From: Rhodospirillaceae bacterium
Lineage (GTDB): Bacteria > Pseudomonadota > Alphaproteobacteria > Rhodospirillales > JABHCV01
Assembly (NCBI GenBank): GCA_018662005.1
Contig: JABJHA010000007.1
Span: 1 to 42,888, forward strand
Length of the DNA: 42,888 nucleotides
Direction of reading: 5' to 3'
The notes below the pieces were generated by a model that made no database searches, had not been told where the DNA came from, and saw nothing but the letters and a program-made list of their open reading frames with translations. The translations under genes and the position numbers were made by a program. Positions 33,548 to 42,700 of this stretch are shown here, in pieces (position 1 is the stretch's first letter; every line of letters begins with the position of its first letter).

Positions 33548-34324
33548 CTAGTTCCTCACTGCGGGCGTTTCGACAGCCACACCGTTGGCACGGTGGGTGA
33601 GGTAAAGCTCCAGGTTGGAGTATTCGTCAGAACCCTGTTTATAAGGAGTCGCACGAACGTTCTTGTTGCAGCCCCGGAAACGGCGGTGCAACGAGCCGAC
33701 TTTCTGCCATTTCAGGCGATAGGTCGGGAAGCCGTTTGGCAGACCATTGGTCAGCACGTTGGCCCTGATTTTTACACCCGGATAGTCCATGTGGCAATTT
33801 TTGCACGACATGTCCAGACCTCCACGACGCTGCAAATAGAACGCTTTGCCAGCTTCGTAGAAAGGTGCTGCTTCGCCTTCGATGGAAACGTTCAGAGGCA
33901 TTCCCTTGGACTGGTTTTTGACGAACGAGGCCATGCCAAGCATTTCATCGCCTTCCCATTTCCAGGCTTTTGCCTTCATCCGTTCGGTTCTCTCGAAGTT
34001 GATCTGATGCTGCAGCGTGCGTAATTTGCCATCTTCAGCATTGTACTTCGGGTAAGAGGTCGAAATGCCCTTCATGGAAGAAGCATCGCCGTGGCAGGAT
34101 TCACAGGACTTGCCTGCTTCACCGTCAACGGTTGACCACTGTTCTTCACCAATATCGACCCATACGAAAGCCGGGTTCGAGAAGTCGTCATCCTGCATTG
34201 CCTGGGTTTCAGGTATTGCAAAGTCGTAACCGGTTTTCATCGTCGGGGCAGGGGCGCAAGCCACCAAGATGGCTCCCAACCCTAACAGACCGGCGGCGCT
34301 CGTGATGTATTTCGTATACTTCAT
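33548..34324 (-). CDS. soxA: SoxA, dihaem cytochrome c subunit
   Basis: A 258-residue subunit of SoxXA, which attaches thiosulfate oxidatively to the SoxY cysteine. Two haem-binding sites are visible, CESCH (Cys74, Cys77, His78) and CKNCH (Cys174, Cys177, His178). The catalytic haem-ligand cysteine is Cys219 in RRFRGCNKNVRA. Unusually, the signal region ends GAILVACAP, a good lipobox with Cys23, so the protein may be a lipoprotein. GGAAAGG precedes the ATG. It is the last gene of soxXYZA. Confidence 0.95.
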   Translation of the reverse strand: MKYTKYITSAAGLLGLGAILVACAPAPTMKTGYDFAIPETQAMQDDDFSNPAFVWVDIGEEQWSTVDGEAGKSCESCHGDASSMKGISTSYPKYNAEDGKLRTLQHQINFERTERMKAKAWKWEGDEMLGMASFVKNQSKGMPLNVSIEGEAAPFYEAGKAFYLQRRGGLDMSCKNCHMDYPGVKIRANVLTNGLPNGFPTYRLKWQKVGSLHRRFRGCNKNVRATPYKQGSDEYSNLELYLTHRANGVAVETPAVRN

Positions 34325-34351
34325 AGTTATACCTTTCCTGTCTGATCCCCA

Positions 34352-34678
34352 TTAGGAGACGGTGATATCACCTGATGCTTTAATTGATTTGCCGCCGTCT
34401 TCGGTCCATTCAAAATCGAACGTGCCGCTTTCGGTTGCTTTGGCGTAGAAGGCCAAATAGGGATTTGCGGCAACTGCGGGATGCAGAATAGCGCTCATCA
34501 CTTCTTTGCCTTTGAAAGAACAAACAAACTTGTTGATGATCTTGCGCGGGATCAGTTTGCCGGTTTTCTTGTCCTTGCGATTGCCAGTTTCCATTTTGTG
34601 GGACATCAGGGTTTTAATCTGAATGATGTCACCACTTTTGGCTTTCTTCGGGACTTTGACGCGTGGTTTTTTAGCCAT
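34352..34678 (-). CDS. soxZ: SoxZ, SoxY-binding sulfur-oxidation protein
   Basis: A 108-residue immunoglobulin-like protein without a signal peptide; in known systems it is exported together with SoxY. Family features are IIQIKTLMSHKMETGNRKD, NKFVCSFKGKEVMSAI, AANPYLAFYAKA and the ending FDFEWTEDGGKSIKA. It forms the SoxYZ carrier and stabilises the SoxY tail. AGGAGAATAG precedes the ATG. It lies between soxY and soxA with gaps of under 30 bases. Confidence 0.96.
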   Translation of the reverse strand: MAKKPRVKVPKKAKSGDIIQIKTLMSHKMETGNRKDKKTGKLIPRKIINKFVCSFKGKEVMSAILHPAVAANPYLAFYAKATESGTFDFEWTEDGGKSIKASGDITVS

Positions 34679-34705
34679 TTTCTCTATTCTCCTGAAATCT
34701 TTCGA

Positions 34706-35188
34706 TCAGCCGCCGCAGCCGCCAATGGTTACTTTGACCTGCTTGAGGCCGCTGTAAACGGAACCGTCGCTCATGATGGCAACGGCGCGTACGTTCTGGG
34801 TTTTGCCCAAACGCATACGAGTCGATACCTCGGCTTTACCCATGGCCGGGGACAGGTTGAATGAAACAACCTCCGGGCTTGGGTTGCCTTCAGCAACGAT
34901 GTGAACCGATTTGACGTAGTCGTTGTCGGTCATCGGGCTGTCAACGGCGATGGTGATCGGAACGGTGCTGCCATTTTCGGCAATTTCCGGCAACTTAACG
35001 GTTATCTTGCCTTCTTTGGCTGCTGCGCCACCGGTCATATCAGATAAATATTTAGCGGCTTCTTCTGGTGTCGCCTGAGCATTACTTGAGCCTAGACTGG
35101 TACCGGCCAGAGCCAGTGCACCAAGTCCGACGCTTTTAAGCACTTCTCTGCGCCCAATTGCGACGGTATTAAAAGTATCCTTAGACAT
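34706..35188 (-). CDS. soxY: SoxY, sulfur-carrier protein
   Basis: A 160-residue periplasmic carrier. A Tat signal (AIGRREVLKSVGLGALALAG, RR at 13-14) would export the SoxYZ pair. The C-terminus is GGCGG, with Cys158 as the swinging-arm residue that holds sulfur intermediates. TVPITIAVDSPMTDNDYVKS and the following strands match the family. AAGGA precedes the ATG. It sits between soxX and soxZ. Without SoxCD in the window, sulfane sulfur on Cys158 must be removed by another route. Confidence 0.96.
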   Translation of the reverse strand: MSKDTFNTVAIGRREVLKSVGLGALALAGTSLGSSNAQATPEEAAKYLSDMTGGAAAKEGKITVKLPEIAENGSTVPITIAVDSPMTDNDYVKSVHIVAEGNPSPEVVSFNLSPAMGKAEVSTRMRLGKTQNVRAVAIMSDGSVYSGLKQVKVTIGGCGG

Positions 35189-35216
35189 TTCTAATCCTTT
35201 TAAAAAAAAACGGTAA

Positions 35217-35675
35217 TTACTGGGAATACTGACCTTTAAGAGTCATCAGGTAAGCGATGATATCTTCGATGTCCTGTGCCCCCAAAATTGTCTTGCCATC
35301 AAATTTTTTCAGCACGTCATGGGTTCCTGCCTTAAGGAACGCCGGCATGATGGTATCCGGGTTGAGTGCTTTGGCATCGACAAGGCGCAATCTGAGTTCG
35401 GCTTCAGTAAAATGAGAACCGACATCGGAAATGTCCGGACCGACTTCACCGTGGAATTGCTCCTCGGGGATCGGCATCACATGACAAGCCAGGCAGTTGC
35501 CTTTCTTGCGATTGACAGACAGTTTTTTACCATTGGCGATGTCACCGGCTTTGCCGGTCAACGATTCCGGAATGGTGCCATCGACGATCATGTATTCAGC
35601 GGCATTGGCACTGGCAGCTAATGTGCCAAAAAGCGCAAGGCCGACAAGCGTGCTTAGAATTGTGCGATAAGTCAT
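35217..35675 (-). CDS. soxX: SoxX, monohaem cytochrome c subunit
   Basis: A 152-residue periplasmic cytochrome c with a Sec signal (ILSTLVGLALFGTLAASANA). The haem site is CLACH (Cys61, Cys64, His65) and the axial Met is probably Met110 in DTIMPAFLKAG. The C-terminal GAQDIEDIIAYLMTLKG is typical. It pairs with SoxA and passes electrons onward. GGGAGG lies six bases before the ATG. It is the first gene of soxXYZA. The 278 bases upstream, up to the YeeE gene, contain the overlapping hairpins at 35777-35807. Confidence 0.94.
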   Translation of the reverse strand: MTYRTILSTLVGLALFGTLAASANAAEYMIVDGTIPESLTGKAGDIANGKKLSVNRKKGNCLACHVMPIPEEQFHGEVGPDISDVGSHFTEAELRLRLVDAKALNPDTIMPAFLKAGTHDVLKKFDGKTILGAQDIEDIIAYLMTLKGQYSQ

Positions 35676-35776
35676 TGTCCCTCCCTAAGCGGTAACACGT
35701 ATGGTTCCAATGGAAACCTTGAACGTGATCCAAAGTCATCCGATTCCTCAGCCATTGCATTTTTTTAGGACCGGAT

Positions 35777-35807
35777 GGGTCATTTTTGACCCGACTTGTT
35801 GTCGGGT
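35777..35807 (-). promoter_or_regulatory. Two mutually exclusive hairpins upstream of soxX
   Basis: GGGTCA/TGACCC (35777-35782 with 35787-35792) and ACCCGAC/GTCGGGT (35789-35795 with 35801-35807) share ACCC, so only one can form at a time. They lie about 100-130 bases upstream of soxX. They could be the yeeE-gene terminator or a switch in the soxX leader. No T run follows on the minus strand. Confidence 0.4.
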
Positions 35808-35953
35808 TTCTTATATGATGTTTTCATAATCTAAACGACTATGATGGTGTGACGCAAGCCAAGAAAATACATATTTATTACAAAAATGTGCAAAAATTGT
35901 CCCGGAAAACAGGGATTCTCCTAGGTTTGACAAGGAAAACCCTAATGCTTTGC

Positions 35954-37057
35954 CTATTGGTTCCCTGCCAAGGCTTTCAGGGCCCCACCCAGGCTGCCTT
36001 CTTCCATATACTTCAATCCGACCAGGCCGCCGATGATGATTGATATCAAGGCGATAAGTGATCCCAGGGCCAGCGTAGACATGCCGGTAATGCCCTGACC
36101 AACGGTGCAACCCAGGGCAAGAATGCCGCCGATACCCATAATCGCTGCACCGAACAAATGGCGTTTCATGTCATCTGTGTCGGTAAAAGCCTCGATGTGA
36201 AATGAATTGCTCATCATTGCCATCAGGAACGATCCTGTAATAATGCCGCCGACTGTGGCGATGCCGAAATTGATGGTCGCCCCGGTAAAAGTCATCAGAT
36301 ACTGAATGCTTTCCCCAGCCGGTGAGACAAAGGTAAACGAGAACAGGGGCAGGGGATCAAAGTCATCAGCACCCAAAACACCTGTGATCCACCAACCCAC
36401 AGGGATCATGGCGCCGACGATCAGACCGCCAAGGATATTCAGGGGCTGGCTGCGAAAATCGTTATCCTTAAAGCAATAAAACAGCAGGGCGCCGGCAAAA
36501 AGTGCGGTAAAGCCAAGCCGCAAACTTTCGGCTTCGCTGCCTACGGCCATGGCGGCAATGTCGATCATACCTTGCGAAGCCAGGCCCATTTCGGACAGGT
36601 CCACGTTGCTGAAATCCTCAAGTTCGATACGCGCCAAGCCGACAAGTCCGCGCAGAGTCATATAACCGAATATGCCCATGACAACGACAACGATGATGGA
36701 TTTCAGGTTGCCGCCACCGATTCGCACCAGATTCTTGTTGGCGCACCCGCCAGCCATTGTCATGCCGAATCCGAACATCAGACCGCCAATAATTGCGCCA
36801 AGCCAACCCAAATTGGTGGTCTGGTAGATGCTTTCGTATAAATCAACAACACCCATAATGTGCAGGGCTTGCGAGCCGATAATGGCGACGGCCATGGCCA
36901 GCAACCAGGCCCGGAAACGGGAGTAGTCCTCCATGAAGACGATGTCGGACAAGGCACCCATGGTGCAAAAATTGCTCTTATTGGCCGTCGCGCCAAAAAC
37001 AATACCGGCAATAAACCCGGCAAGAGCAACAACTGTCGTGACCGGCATTTCTTCCAT
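35954..37057 (-). CDS. YeeE/YedE-family sulfur-compound (thiosulfate) transporter
   Basis: A 367-residue membrane protein with about nine to ten transmembrane segments. Family cysteine motifs are ATANKSNFCTMGALSD, GGCANKNLVRIGGGNLKS and LALGCTVGQGITGMS; in characterised YeeE these conserved cysteines pass thiosulfate through the membrane. It probably imports thiosulfate or a sulfane-sulfur compound, delivering it to the TusA encoded nearby. The ATG at 37057 has GGGGGA four bases upstream; ATG 37069 and an upstream TTG extension are less likely. It is divergent from dsrE2. Confidence 0.9.
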   Translation of the reverse strand: MEEMPVTTVVALAGFIAGIVFGATANKSNFCTMGALSDIVFMEDYSRFRAWLLAMAVAIIGSQALHIMGVVDLYESIYQTTNLGWLGAIIGGLMFGFGMTMAGGCANKNLVRIGGGNLKSIIVVVVMGIFGYMTLRGLVGLARIELEDFSNVDLSEMGLASQGMIDIAAMAVGSEAESLRLGFTALFAGALLFYCFKDNDFRSQPLNILGGLIVGAMIPVGWWITGVLGADDFDPLPLFSFTFVSPAGESIQYLMTFTGATINFGIATVGGIITGSFLMAMMSNSFHIEAFTDTDDMKRHLFGAAIMGIGGILALGCTVGQGITGMSTLALGSLIALISIIIGGLVGLKYMEEGSLGGALKALAGNQ

Positions 37058-37437
37058 GATTTCCCCCATGCAACACGTACTCTTTAAGCCATCTGCTGTT
37101 GCCCTGCTCAGCTTCCCGGGCAACAGTTTTTGATGATGGGTAACTGAATATGCATCGTATATAATATAAATTTGACGTTTCGTATATTCGTTTTTTCTAA
37201 ACTTGCGGCGCGGAAAGCCTTGGCAAGCTTTTAAATGCCGGAAAACCTTATGATTTATAGGCTTTTCACAAGGAAGTGATCAGGGAACAAAGATTTGTAT
37301 TCAATATATACTACCTTTTGGAAGGTGACCGGGGTATATTAGTTTATTCTAATTGCTTAAAAAGACTCCAAAACCAAGCTTTTGTTGAAGGCATACGGGG
37401 TTTCGCAGTTTTTCTTTTTCTTCGGGAGATTATTCAA
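37058..37437. promoter_or_regulatory. Divergent AT-rich leader region between YeeE and DsrE2 genes
   Basis: 380 bases. TCGTATA occurs twice in the same orientation (near 37156 and 37180). TTGACG at 37173-37178, then TTCTAA 17 bases on, is a possible promoter toward dsrE2, leaving a leader of about 230 bases. The dsrE2 frame is open upstream to 37276, but that part reads like non-coding sequence. Confidence 0.4.
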
Positions 37438-37938
37438 ATGAGTGCTGAGGGTGACAACGCAAAAACAATGACGATCATCGTCACTAAGGGGACGCTTGAT
37501 TGGGCTTATCCGCCTTTTATTCTGGCAACCACGGCGGCGGCTATGGATGTTAAGGTATCCATGTTCTTTACTTTTTACGGCTTGCAATTGCTGAAAAAGA
37601 ACCTTGATCATCTACAAATTTCAACTCTTGGCAATCCGGCTATGGAAATGCCGATGATGGGTATGCACATGACCATGCCGAACATTATGTCGGCTATTCC
37701 CGGCGTTGACGCCATGTGCTCGACGATGATGAAAAATCTGATCAAGAAGAAGGGCGTCGCTTCTATTCCGGAACTCCGCGAAGCTGCCATTGATTCTGAT
37801 GTCGAGATGATCGGTTGTCAGATGACGTTGGACTTGTTTGAGATGGAATCCAAGGATTTGATTGAAAACATCGTTCTCGGTGGTGCGGCAACCTATATGG
37901 AAAATGCCCTCAAGTCCGATATTAATCTCTATATCTGA
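37438..37938 (+). CDS. DsrE2-like sulfurtransferase (DsrE/F family)
   Basis: A 166-residue protein of the DsrE/DsrF/DrsH fold: TIIVTKGTLDWAYPPFILAT, DVKVSMFFTFYGLQLLKKN, then Met-rich MEMPMMGMHMTMPNIMSA, MCSTMMKNLIKKKG with Cys94, and MIGCQMTLDLFEM with Cys127. Cys127 sits where DsrE2 proteins carry the active cysteine. DsrE2 relays sulfane sulfur with TusA and rhodanese in the cytoplasm and may be membrane-associated. GGGAG lies nine bases before the ATG. A ribbon-helix-helix gene and tusA follow. Confidence 0.85.
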   Translation: MSAEGDNAKTMTIIVTKGTLDWAYPPFILATTAAAMDVKVSMFFTFYGLQLLKKNLDHLQISTLGNPAMEMPMMGMHMTMPNIMSAIPGVDAMCSTMMKNLIKKKGVASIPELREAAIDSDVEMIGCQMTLDLFEMESKDLIENIVLGGAATYMENALKSDINLYI

Positions 37939-37994
37939 TCAACGTTAGCTTCCGGGCCTTCAAGCAGGGCTCAGGGAAAGGGTTGCTATCAAAG

Positions 37995-38312
37995 ATGAGT
38001 GCAAGATCTTCCGACGAGTCAGGTGATGAGGCTGCTCAAAAGCCGTTAGATCGACTGTTCAGCCTGTGCAACGTTGAACAGCATCAGGAATTTGAGTCCG
38101 AGCGCCGTTCCATGCGCCTTCATGGTCATTCGACAACAATTCGCCTCGAAAGGGCTTATTGGACTGTGTTGGGAATCCTCGCAGCAGAGGAAGACATCAC
38201 CGTTGCCGCCTTGGTGACCCGCATCCACGATCACTGTCAGATCGCCAATGACAAGAACCTCGCCTCTTGTCTGCGGGTGGTTTGTTTGAAGTATATAAAT
38301 ATCTGTTCTTGA
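37995..38312 (+). CDS. Ribbon-helix-helix domain protein
   Basis: A 105-residue protein. After a charged N-terminus (MSARSSDESGDEAAQK), the C-terminal half reads RLHGHSTTIRLERAYWTVLG and VAALVTRIHDHCQIAN and matches the RHH_4-type domain: one strand for DNA contact followed by two helices. Such proteins are usually small DNA-binding regulators. It lies between dsrE2 (56-base gap) and tusA (53-base gap), so a local regulatory role is plausible but not shown. A TTG four codons upstream is an alternative start. Confidence 0.75.
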   Translation: MSARSSDESGDEAAQKPLDRLFSLCNVEQHQEFESERRSMRLHGHSTTIRLERAYWTVLGILAAEEDITVAALVTRIHDHCQIANDKNLASCLRVVCLKYINICS

Positions 38313-38365
38313 TGAAAAACTAATATACGGGTAAGTATCTATCCGAGTTAAACAGGAGAATTCGC

Positions 38366-38590
38366 ATGACGACGACACTCGACACCAAAGGCATGAACTG
38401 CCCATTGCCGATCCTCAAAGCAAAGAAAGCAATCAAAGGCCTCGCTGATGGCGAGACCCTTCAGGTGCTTTCAACGGACCCTGGCTCGGTCAAGGATTTT
38501 GAAGCCTTTTGCCGCTCAACCGGAAACAATCTGCTGGAAAGCAGCGAGGCTGACGGCGTATTCACTTATATGATTAAAAAAGGCGCATAA
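38366..38590 (+). CDS. tusA: TusA-family sulfur-carrier protein
   Basis: A 74-residue cytoplasmic sulfur carrier. The family motif is near the start: TTLDTKGMNCPLPILKAKKA, with Cys12 of the CPxP motif as the persulfide site. LQVLSTDPGSVKDFEAFC follows, typical for the two-helix, four-strand fold. GGAGA precedes the ATG by about eight bases. In sulfur oxidisers TusA delivers sulfane sulfur to reverse dissimilatory sulfite reductase or to the sulfur-oxidising heterodisulfide-reductase-like (sHdr) complex; neither is in this window. It lies with dsrE2 and the YeeE-type transporter, which fits a relay. Confidence 0.95.
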   Translation: MTTTLDTKGMNCPLPILKAKKAIKGLADGETLQVLSTDPGSVKDFEAFCRSTGNNLLESSEADGVFTYMIKKGA

Positions 38591-38602
38591 CTGCCTGCTT
38601 CT

Positions 38603-38656
38603 AAAAGATAAGTTATCTTTTTTATGGGCCAGTTTTCCGCGTGTGAAGGCTGGCCC
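38603..38656 (+). terminator. Two consecutive hairpins after tusA
   Basis: AAAAGATAA (38603-38611) pairs with TTATCTTTT (38613-38621), running into more T, a plausible intrinsic terminator though AT-rich. A second stem GGGCCAG (38626-38632) / CTGGCCC (38650-38656) follows. Confidence 0.55.
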
Positions 38657-38706
38657 AAAATCGTTAAAGTGACCATATATGGCGATATTGCGGGACAGTC
38701 AACCAG

Positions 38707-39081
38707 ATGATTTCTAATGCTTATTTTCGACTCCAGAGGCAGGTTTTCGCCGCCGTAATTTTGTCCTTTTGCCTGTTGTCAGTTAGTGCTGCGAAAGCGG
38801 CTGAACTGGTGATGTTTGAAAGCGAAGGCTGTGATTGGTGTGAAGCCTGGGATGAGGATATCGGTGTTGCCTATGATAAAACCAGCGAGGCAAAAATCGT
38901 TCCTCTGCGCCGGGTCGATCTTGATGATGACAGGCCTGCCGACTTGTCTCATCTTGAGGGGTTGATGTACACACCGACGTTCGTTGTCATGAAGGACGGG
39001 CTTGAAGTTGGTCGTATCATTGGCTATCCAGGCGAGGATTTTTTCTGGCAGCTACTAAATGAAATTATCGAGAAAATTTAG
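38707..39081 (+). CDS. SoxS-like periplasmic thioredoxin-fold protein
   Basis: A 124-residue protein with a signal peptide (VFAAVILSFCLLSVSAAKAA, cleaved near residue 32) and a thioredoxin fold. The redox motif is Cys42 and Cys45 in SEGCDWCEAW, and the cis-Pro region is LMYTPTFVVMKDG. It resembles SoxS, which in Paracoccus reactivates SoxYZ by reducing its disulfide. Together with SoxW and the CcdA-type protein it forms a reductant supply for Sox. It precedes the GlcG/HbpS-like gene by 20 bases, probably in one operon. An unspecialised exported thioredoxin is the alternative. Confidence 0.8.
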   Translation: MISNAYFRLQRQVFAAVILSFCLLSVSAAKAAELVMFESEGCDWCEAWDEDIGVAYDKTSEAKIVPLRRVDLDDDRPADLSHLEGLMYTPTFVVMKDGLEVGRIIGYPGEDFFWQLLNEIIEKI

Positions 39082-39101
39082 CCAGGAAATGAGGTAAAAC
39101 C

Positions 39102-39611
39102 ATGCGTAAATCTGGGCTCACAGGGGTTGTTTTAACTTTTTTGACGGTTTTCCGGGTAATCTCCCCCGCCGTGGCGGAGGAAAAACTGCTTACCTATCAG
39201 GCAATGAACATGGATCTGGCCCTGAAAATTGCTCAGGATACCATGCAAGCCTGCCAAAATGATGGATATCAGATTAGCGTCGCCGTTGTTGACCGTTCCG
39301 GGGTTCTCCAGGTTCTTCTGCGTGATCAGTTAGCGGGAATATTCAGCCCTGACATAGCGGTTCGCAAGGCTCGCACGGCCTTGAACTTTCATACAGACAC
39401 ACTCAATCTTCGCGAGCCGACTGAAAGTGGCGAAGAAGGCTCTGGCGTCAGACAGGTGCCCGGTGCCTTGATGGTTGCCGGTGGTGTCCGTGTGGAAGCG
39501 GCGGGTAGCATTGTCGGTTCGGTGGGGGTTTCGGGTGCCCCCGATCCGAAAGCCGATGATGCCTGTGCGCGCGCCGGACTTGAAGCAAGCAGCGACATCC
39601 TCAACTTCTAA
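39102..39611 (+). CDS. GlcG/HbpS-like exported haem-binding family protein
   Basis: A 169-residue protein with a signal peptide (LTGVVLTFLTVFRVISPAVA) and a GlcG/HbpS (DUF336) domain: MDLALKIAQDTMQACQNDGY, ISVAVVDRSGVLQVLLRDQL, AVRKARTALNFHTDT, VPGALMVAGGVRVEAAGSIV and GSVGVSGAPDPKADDACA. Members bind haem or small molecules, and exported forms are common next to electron-transfer genes. GAGG precedes the ATG. It follows the soxS-like gene by 20 bases. Any role in sulfur oxidation is inference from position. Confidence 0.85.
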   Translation: MRKSGLTGVVLTFLTVFRVISPAVAEEKLLTYQAMNMDLALKIAQDTMQACQNDGYQISVAVVDRSGVLQVLLRDQLAGIFSPDIAVRKARTALNFHTDTLNLREPTESGEEGSGVRQVPGALMVAGGVRVEAAGSIVGSVGVSGAPDPKADDACARAGLEASSDILNF

Positions 39612-39733
39612 CCAGGATTTGCTCATCCATCGCTTACTACTGTCCACGAAGACAGTTTTCTATACAGACCACAGGGTTCCATGCTACTGAATCCATAGAA
39701 TAAATGCGTGGATGGGGATATGAAGGTCGACTA

Positions 39734-42700
39734 ATGGCGGGGCGTGCAAAAAAGACATCCGGCCAATCAGGTAAAGATGGCAATGTGACGAAATCGGCGA
39801 AATCCGTCGATTTTGCCAATGAAACTGACGACACCTCGGTTTCAGACGGTGGGGGCTGGCTGATAGACCTTGTTGACGGCGCTAACGACATGATTTGCCT
39901 GTGTCGCCACGGGCGGATCGCCTACATCAATGCCGCCGGTTTGCAAATGCTCCATCTTAAATCTGCGAAGCGAGCGGCTGGTCGCCCGTTTGCTGAATTC
40001 CTGCATCCGGAATATCGCGAAATAGTCGCAGAAATGCTTGAAAACAGCATTTTTGAAAATGAGTCCTTGCCACTTAAATTGCAACGCGGCAGGGAATCAA
40101 TTGTTGATGTGGAAATCACCTTTTCACAGGTTGGAAAACCGGAATCAGGGCTGGTATCTGTGCAGGCCCGGGATATCACCGACAAACTACGGATTGCCGA
40201 AACCGTTCTTAGAAGTGAAAACCGCTACCGCTCACTGGTTGAAAGCGCCCTCGACCTAATTTGTGTCTGTGAAGATGGGGAAATCACCTTCATCAATGCT
40301 GCCGGTGCAGAAATTTTACACGAAAAAGAGCCGGAAAAACTAATTGGTCGCAAGTTAAAATCTCTTTTGCATCCCGATTACCACCCGATCCTGGACGAGG
40401 GTTTGCAGGGTTTTGTCGAAGAACTGGAGAGCCTGTCGGGGACCGGTTCTTCAATGCCTTTGAAATTCGTTCGGGTTGACGGGAACATCATCGATGTAGA
40501 AGTCGCGGTGATGCCTTTCGGCGCGCCGGGCGAAGACGCCTTTATGATCGAGGCCCGCGACATAACCCAGCGGTTACGTTCCACTGAATCCCTGCGTGAA
40601 CGTGAAAGTCGCCTCAATGGCATCCTCAATACGGTTGCCGATGCCATCATTACCATTGATGAAAAGGGCATCATCCAGTCCTTCAACCCTTCGGCGGAAA
40701 ATATCTTCGGTTATAAGGCCCGGGAAGTTATTGGTGAAAATGTCAAGATACTGGTTCCCGAACCCCATCGTTCCAAACACGATACCTACCTTAGCAATTA
40801 CAAAAAAACCGGTAAGGGGAAGATTATCGGCGAGACCAATCGTGAAGAAATGGGGCAGCGAAAAGATGGTTCCTTTTTTCCCATGGAGCTGTCAGTTACT
40901 GAATTGCGGCTTGGTCATCTGCGCATTTATACCGGCATCGTAAAAGACATTACCGTTCGTAAAAACGCCGAAGAACAATTACTTCAGGCCCATGATCAAT
41001 TGGAAATCAGGGTTGAAGAACGGACCAGTGAATTAACCGAAGAGATTATTATCCGCCGCGAGACAGAAGAAAAATTGCGCCTCGCCGCCGAGGTTATTGC
41101 CAACCTGACCGAAGCCGTTGTCATTGTTGACAAGCGTTTTCGCACCACGGCCATCAACCCTGCTTTTTCCAGCATTACCGGTTATCGCAAAGCCGACGTT
41201 CTGGGAAAGATGCCGCCTTTCTATAAATCCCTGAAGAAGGACAAGGATCTTTTCGAGCGCATGTGGAAAGAAATCAATTCCCATGGCCGCTGGGAAGGGG
41301 AGTATTGGCACAAGAAGAAAAACGGTACGGAAATAGCCGTCAGACTGTCGGTTTCGGTGATCACAGATGATGATGGCAATGAATTACAATTTGCCGCCGT
41401 GCTGACAGATATTACCAAGCGAAAACAGGATGAAGAACGTATCTATTACCAGGCCAACTATGACGCCTTGACCGATCTTCCCAACCGGGCCCTGTTCCAT
41501 GACCGCCTTAATCAGGGGCTGGCGACGATGTCTCGCCTTGAACGTAAGCTGGGGCTTATGTTTATTGATCTGGACGGGTTCAAGCTTGTCAATGATACGC
41601 TGGGACATGACATTGGTGATTTGCTGTTGCAGGAAACAGCTTTGCGCTTAAACGACTGTATCCGTTCAGGCGACACTGTGGCCAGACTGGGCGGGGATGA
41701 GTTTACGGTTATTATGCCCAGTTTGCTCGATCCCAAACACGCACCATTATTGGCCCAGCGTATTCTCGATACCCTTGCCAAACCCTATATTCTTAAAGGA
41801 CACGAGTCCTTTATCTCAGGTTCTATCGGCGTCACCATCTTCCCCGATGATTCCGATGAAGCCAGCGAACTAATCAAGAATGCGGATTCAGCCATGTACC
41901 GGGCAAAGGAACAGGGAAAGGCCAATTATCAGTTCTTTACCCCCGATATGAATGCAGATGTGAAAGAACGCCTGATCCTCAAGAACGGTCTGTCAAAGGC
42001 GCTTGAAAACGGTGAATTTGAGCTTCACTACCAGCCAAAACTGGATATCCAAACGAATACCATTACCGGTGTCGAGGCTCTGATGCGTTGGCAGAACGAG
42101 GAACTGGGGCTTATTTCGCCGGTTAAATTTATACCCGTCCTGGAAGAAACCGGGATGGTTGTTGAAGTTGGTGAATGGGCTTTATGGACTGCATGTGAAC
42201 AACACAAGGCATGGTTGGCCGCAGGAATGCCACCCATTCGAATCGCCGTTAATTTGTCGGCAAGGCAACTGCGCGAGGTCTCCTTCGTGCCCATGATGGA
42301 ACGGGTGCTAAAGGAAAGCGGTGTCAAACCCGAAGGCCTGGAAATAGAAATTACCGAAAGCATGTTGATGTCAGACTCAGCCAAGGCCATTGTTTCCCTG
42401 GGCGAGTTGCACGAAATGGGCTTGCATCTGGCGATGGATGATTTCGGAACCGGTTATTCTTCGCTTAGTTACTTGAAGAAGTTCCCCATCGATACCATCA
42501 AGATTGATCGCTCCTTCGTGGCCGATATTGCGACCAACGAAGATGATGCCGAAATCATCAAAACAATCATCAGTATGGGACGAACGTTAAACCGAAAGGT
42601 CGTGGCCGAAGGGGTCGAGACATCCAGACAGTTGTCCATGCTCAAACAATATCAGTGTGACGAAATTCAAGGTTATTACTTCTGTAAGCCGCAAGCTTCC

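Noticed and set aside
37276-37437. Upstream extension of the DsrE2 gene
   Set aside because: The extra 54 residues do not resemble the family, and GGGAG precedes the ATG at 37438.
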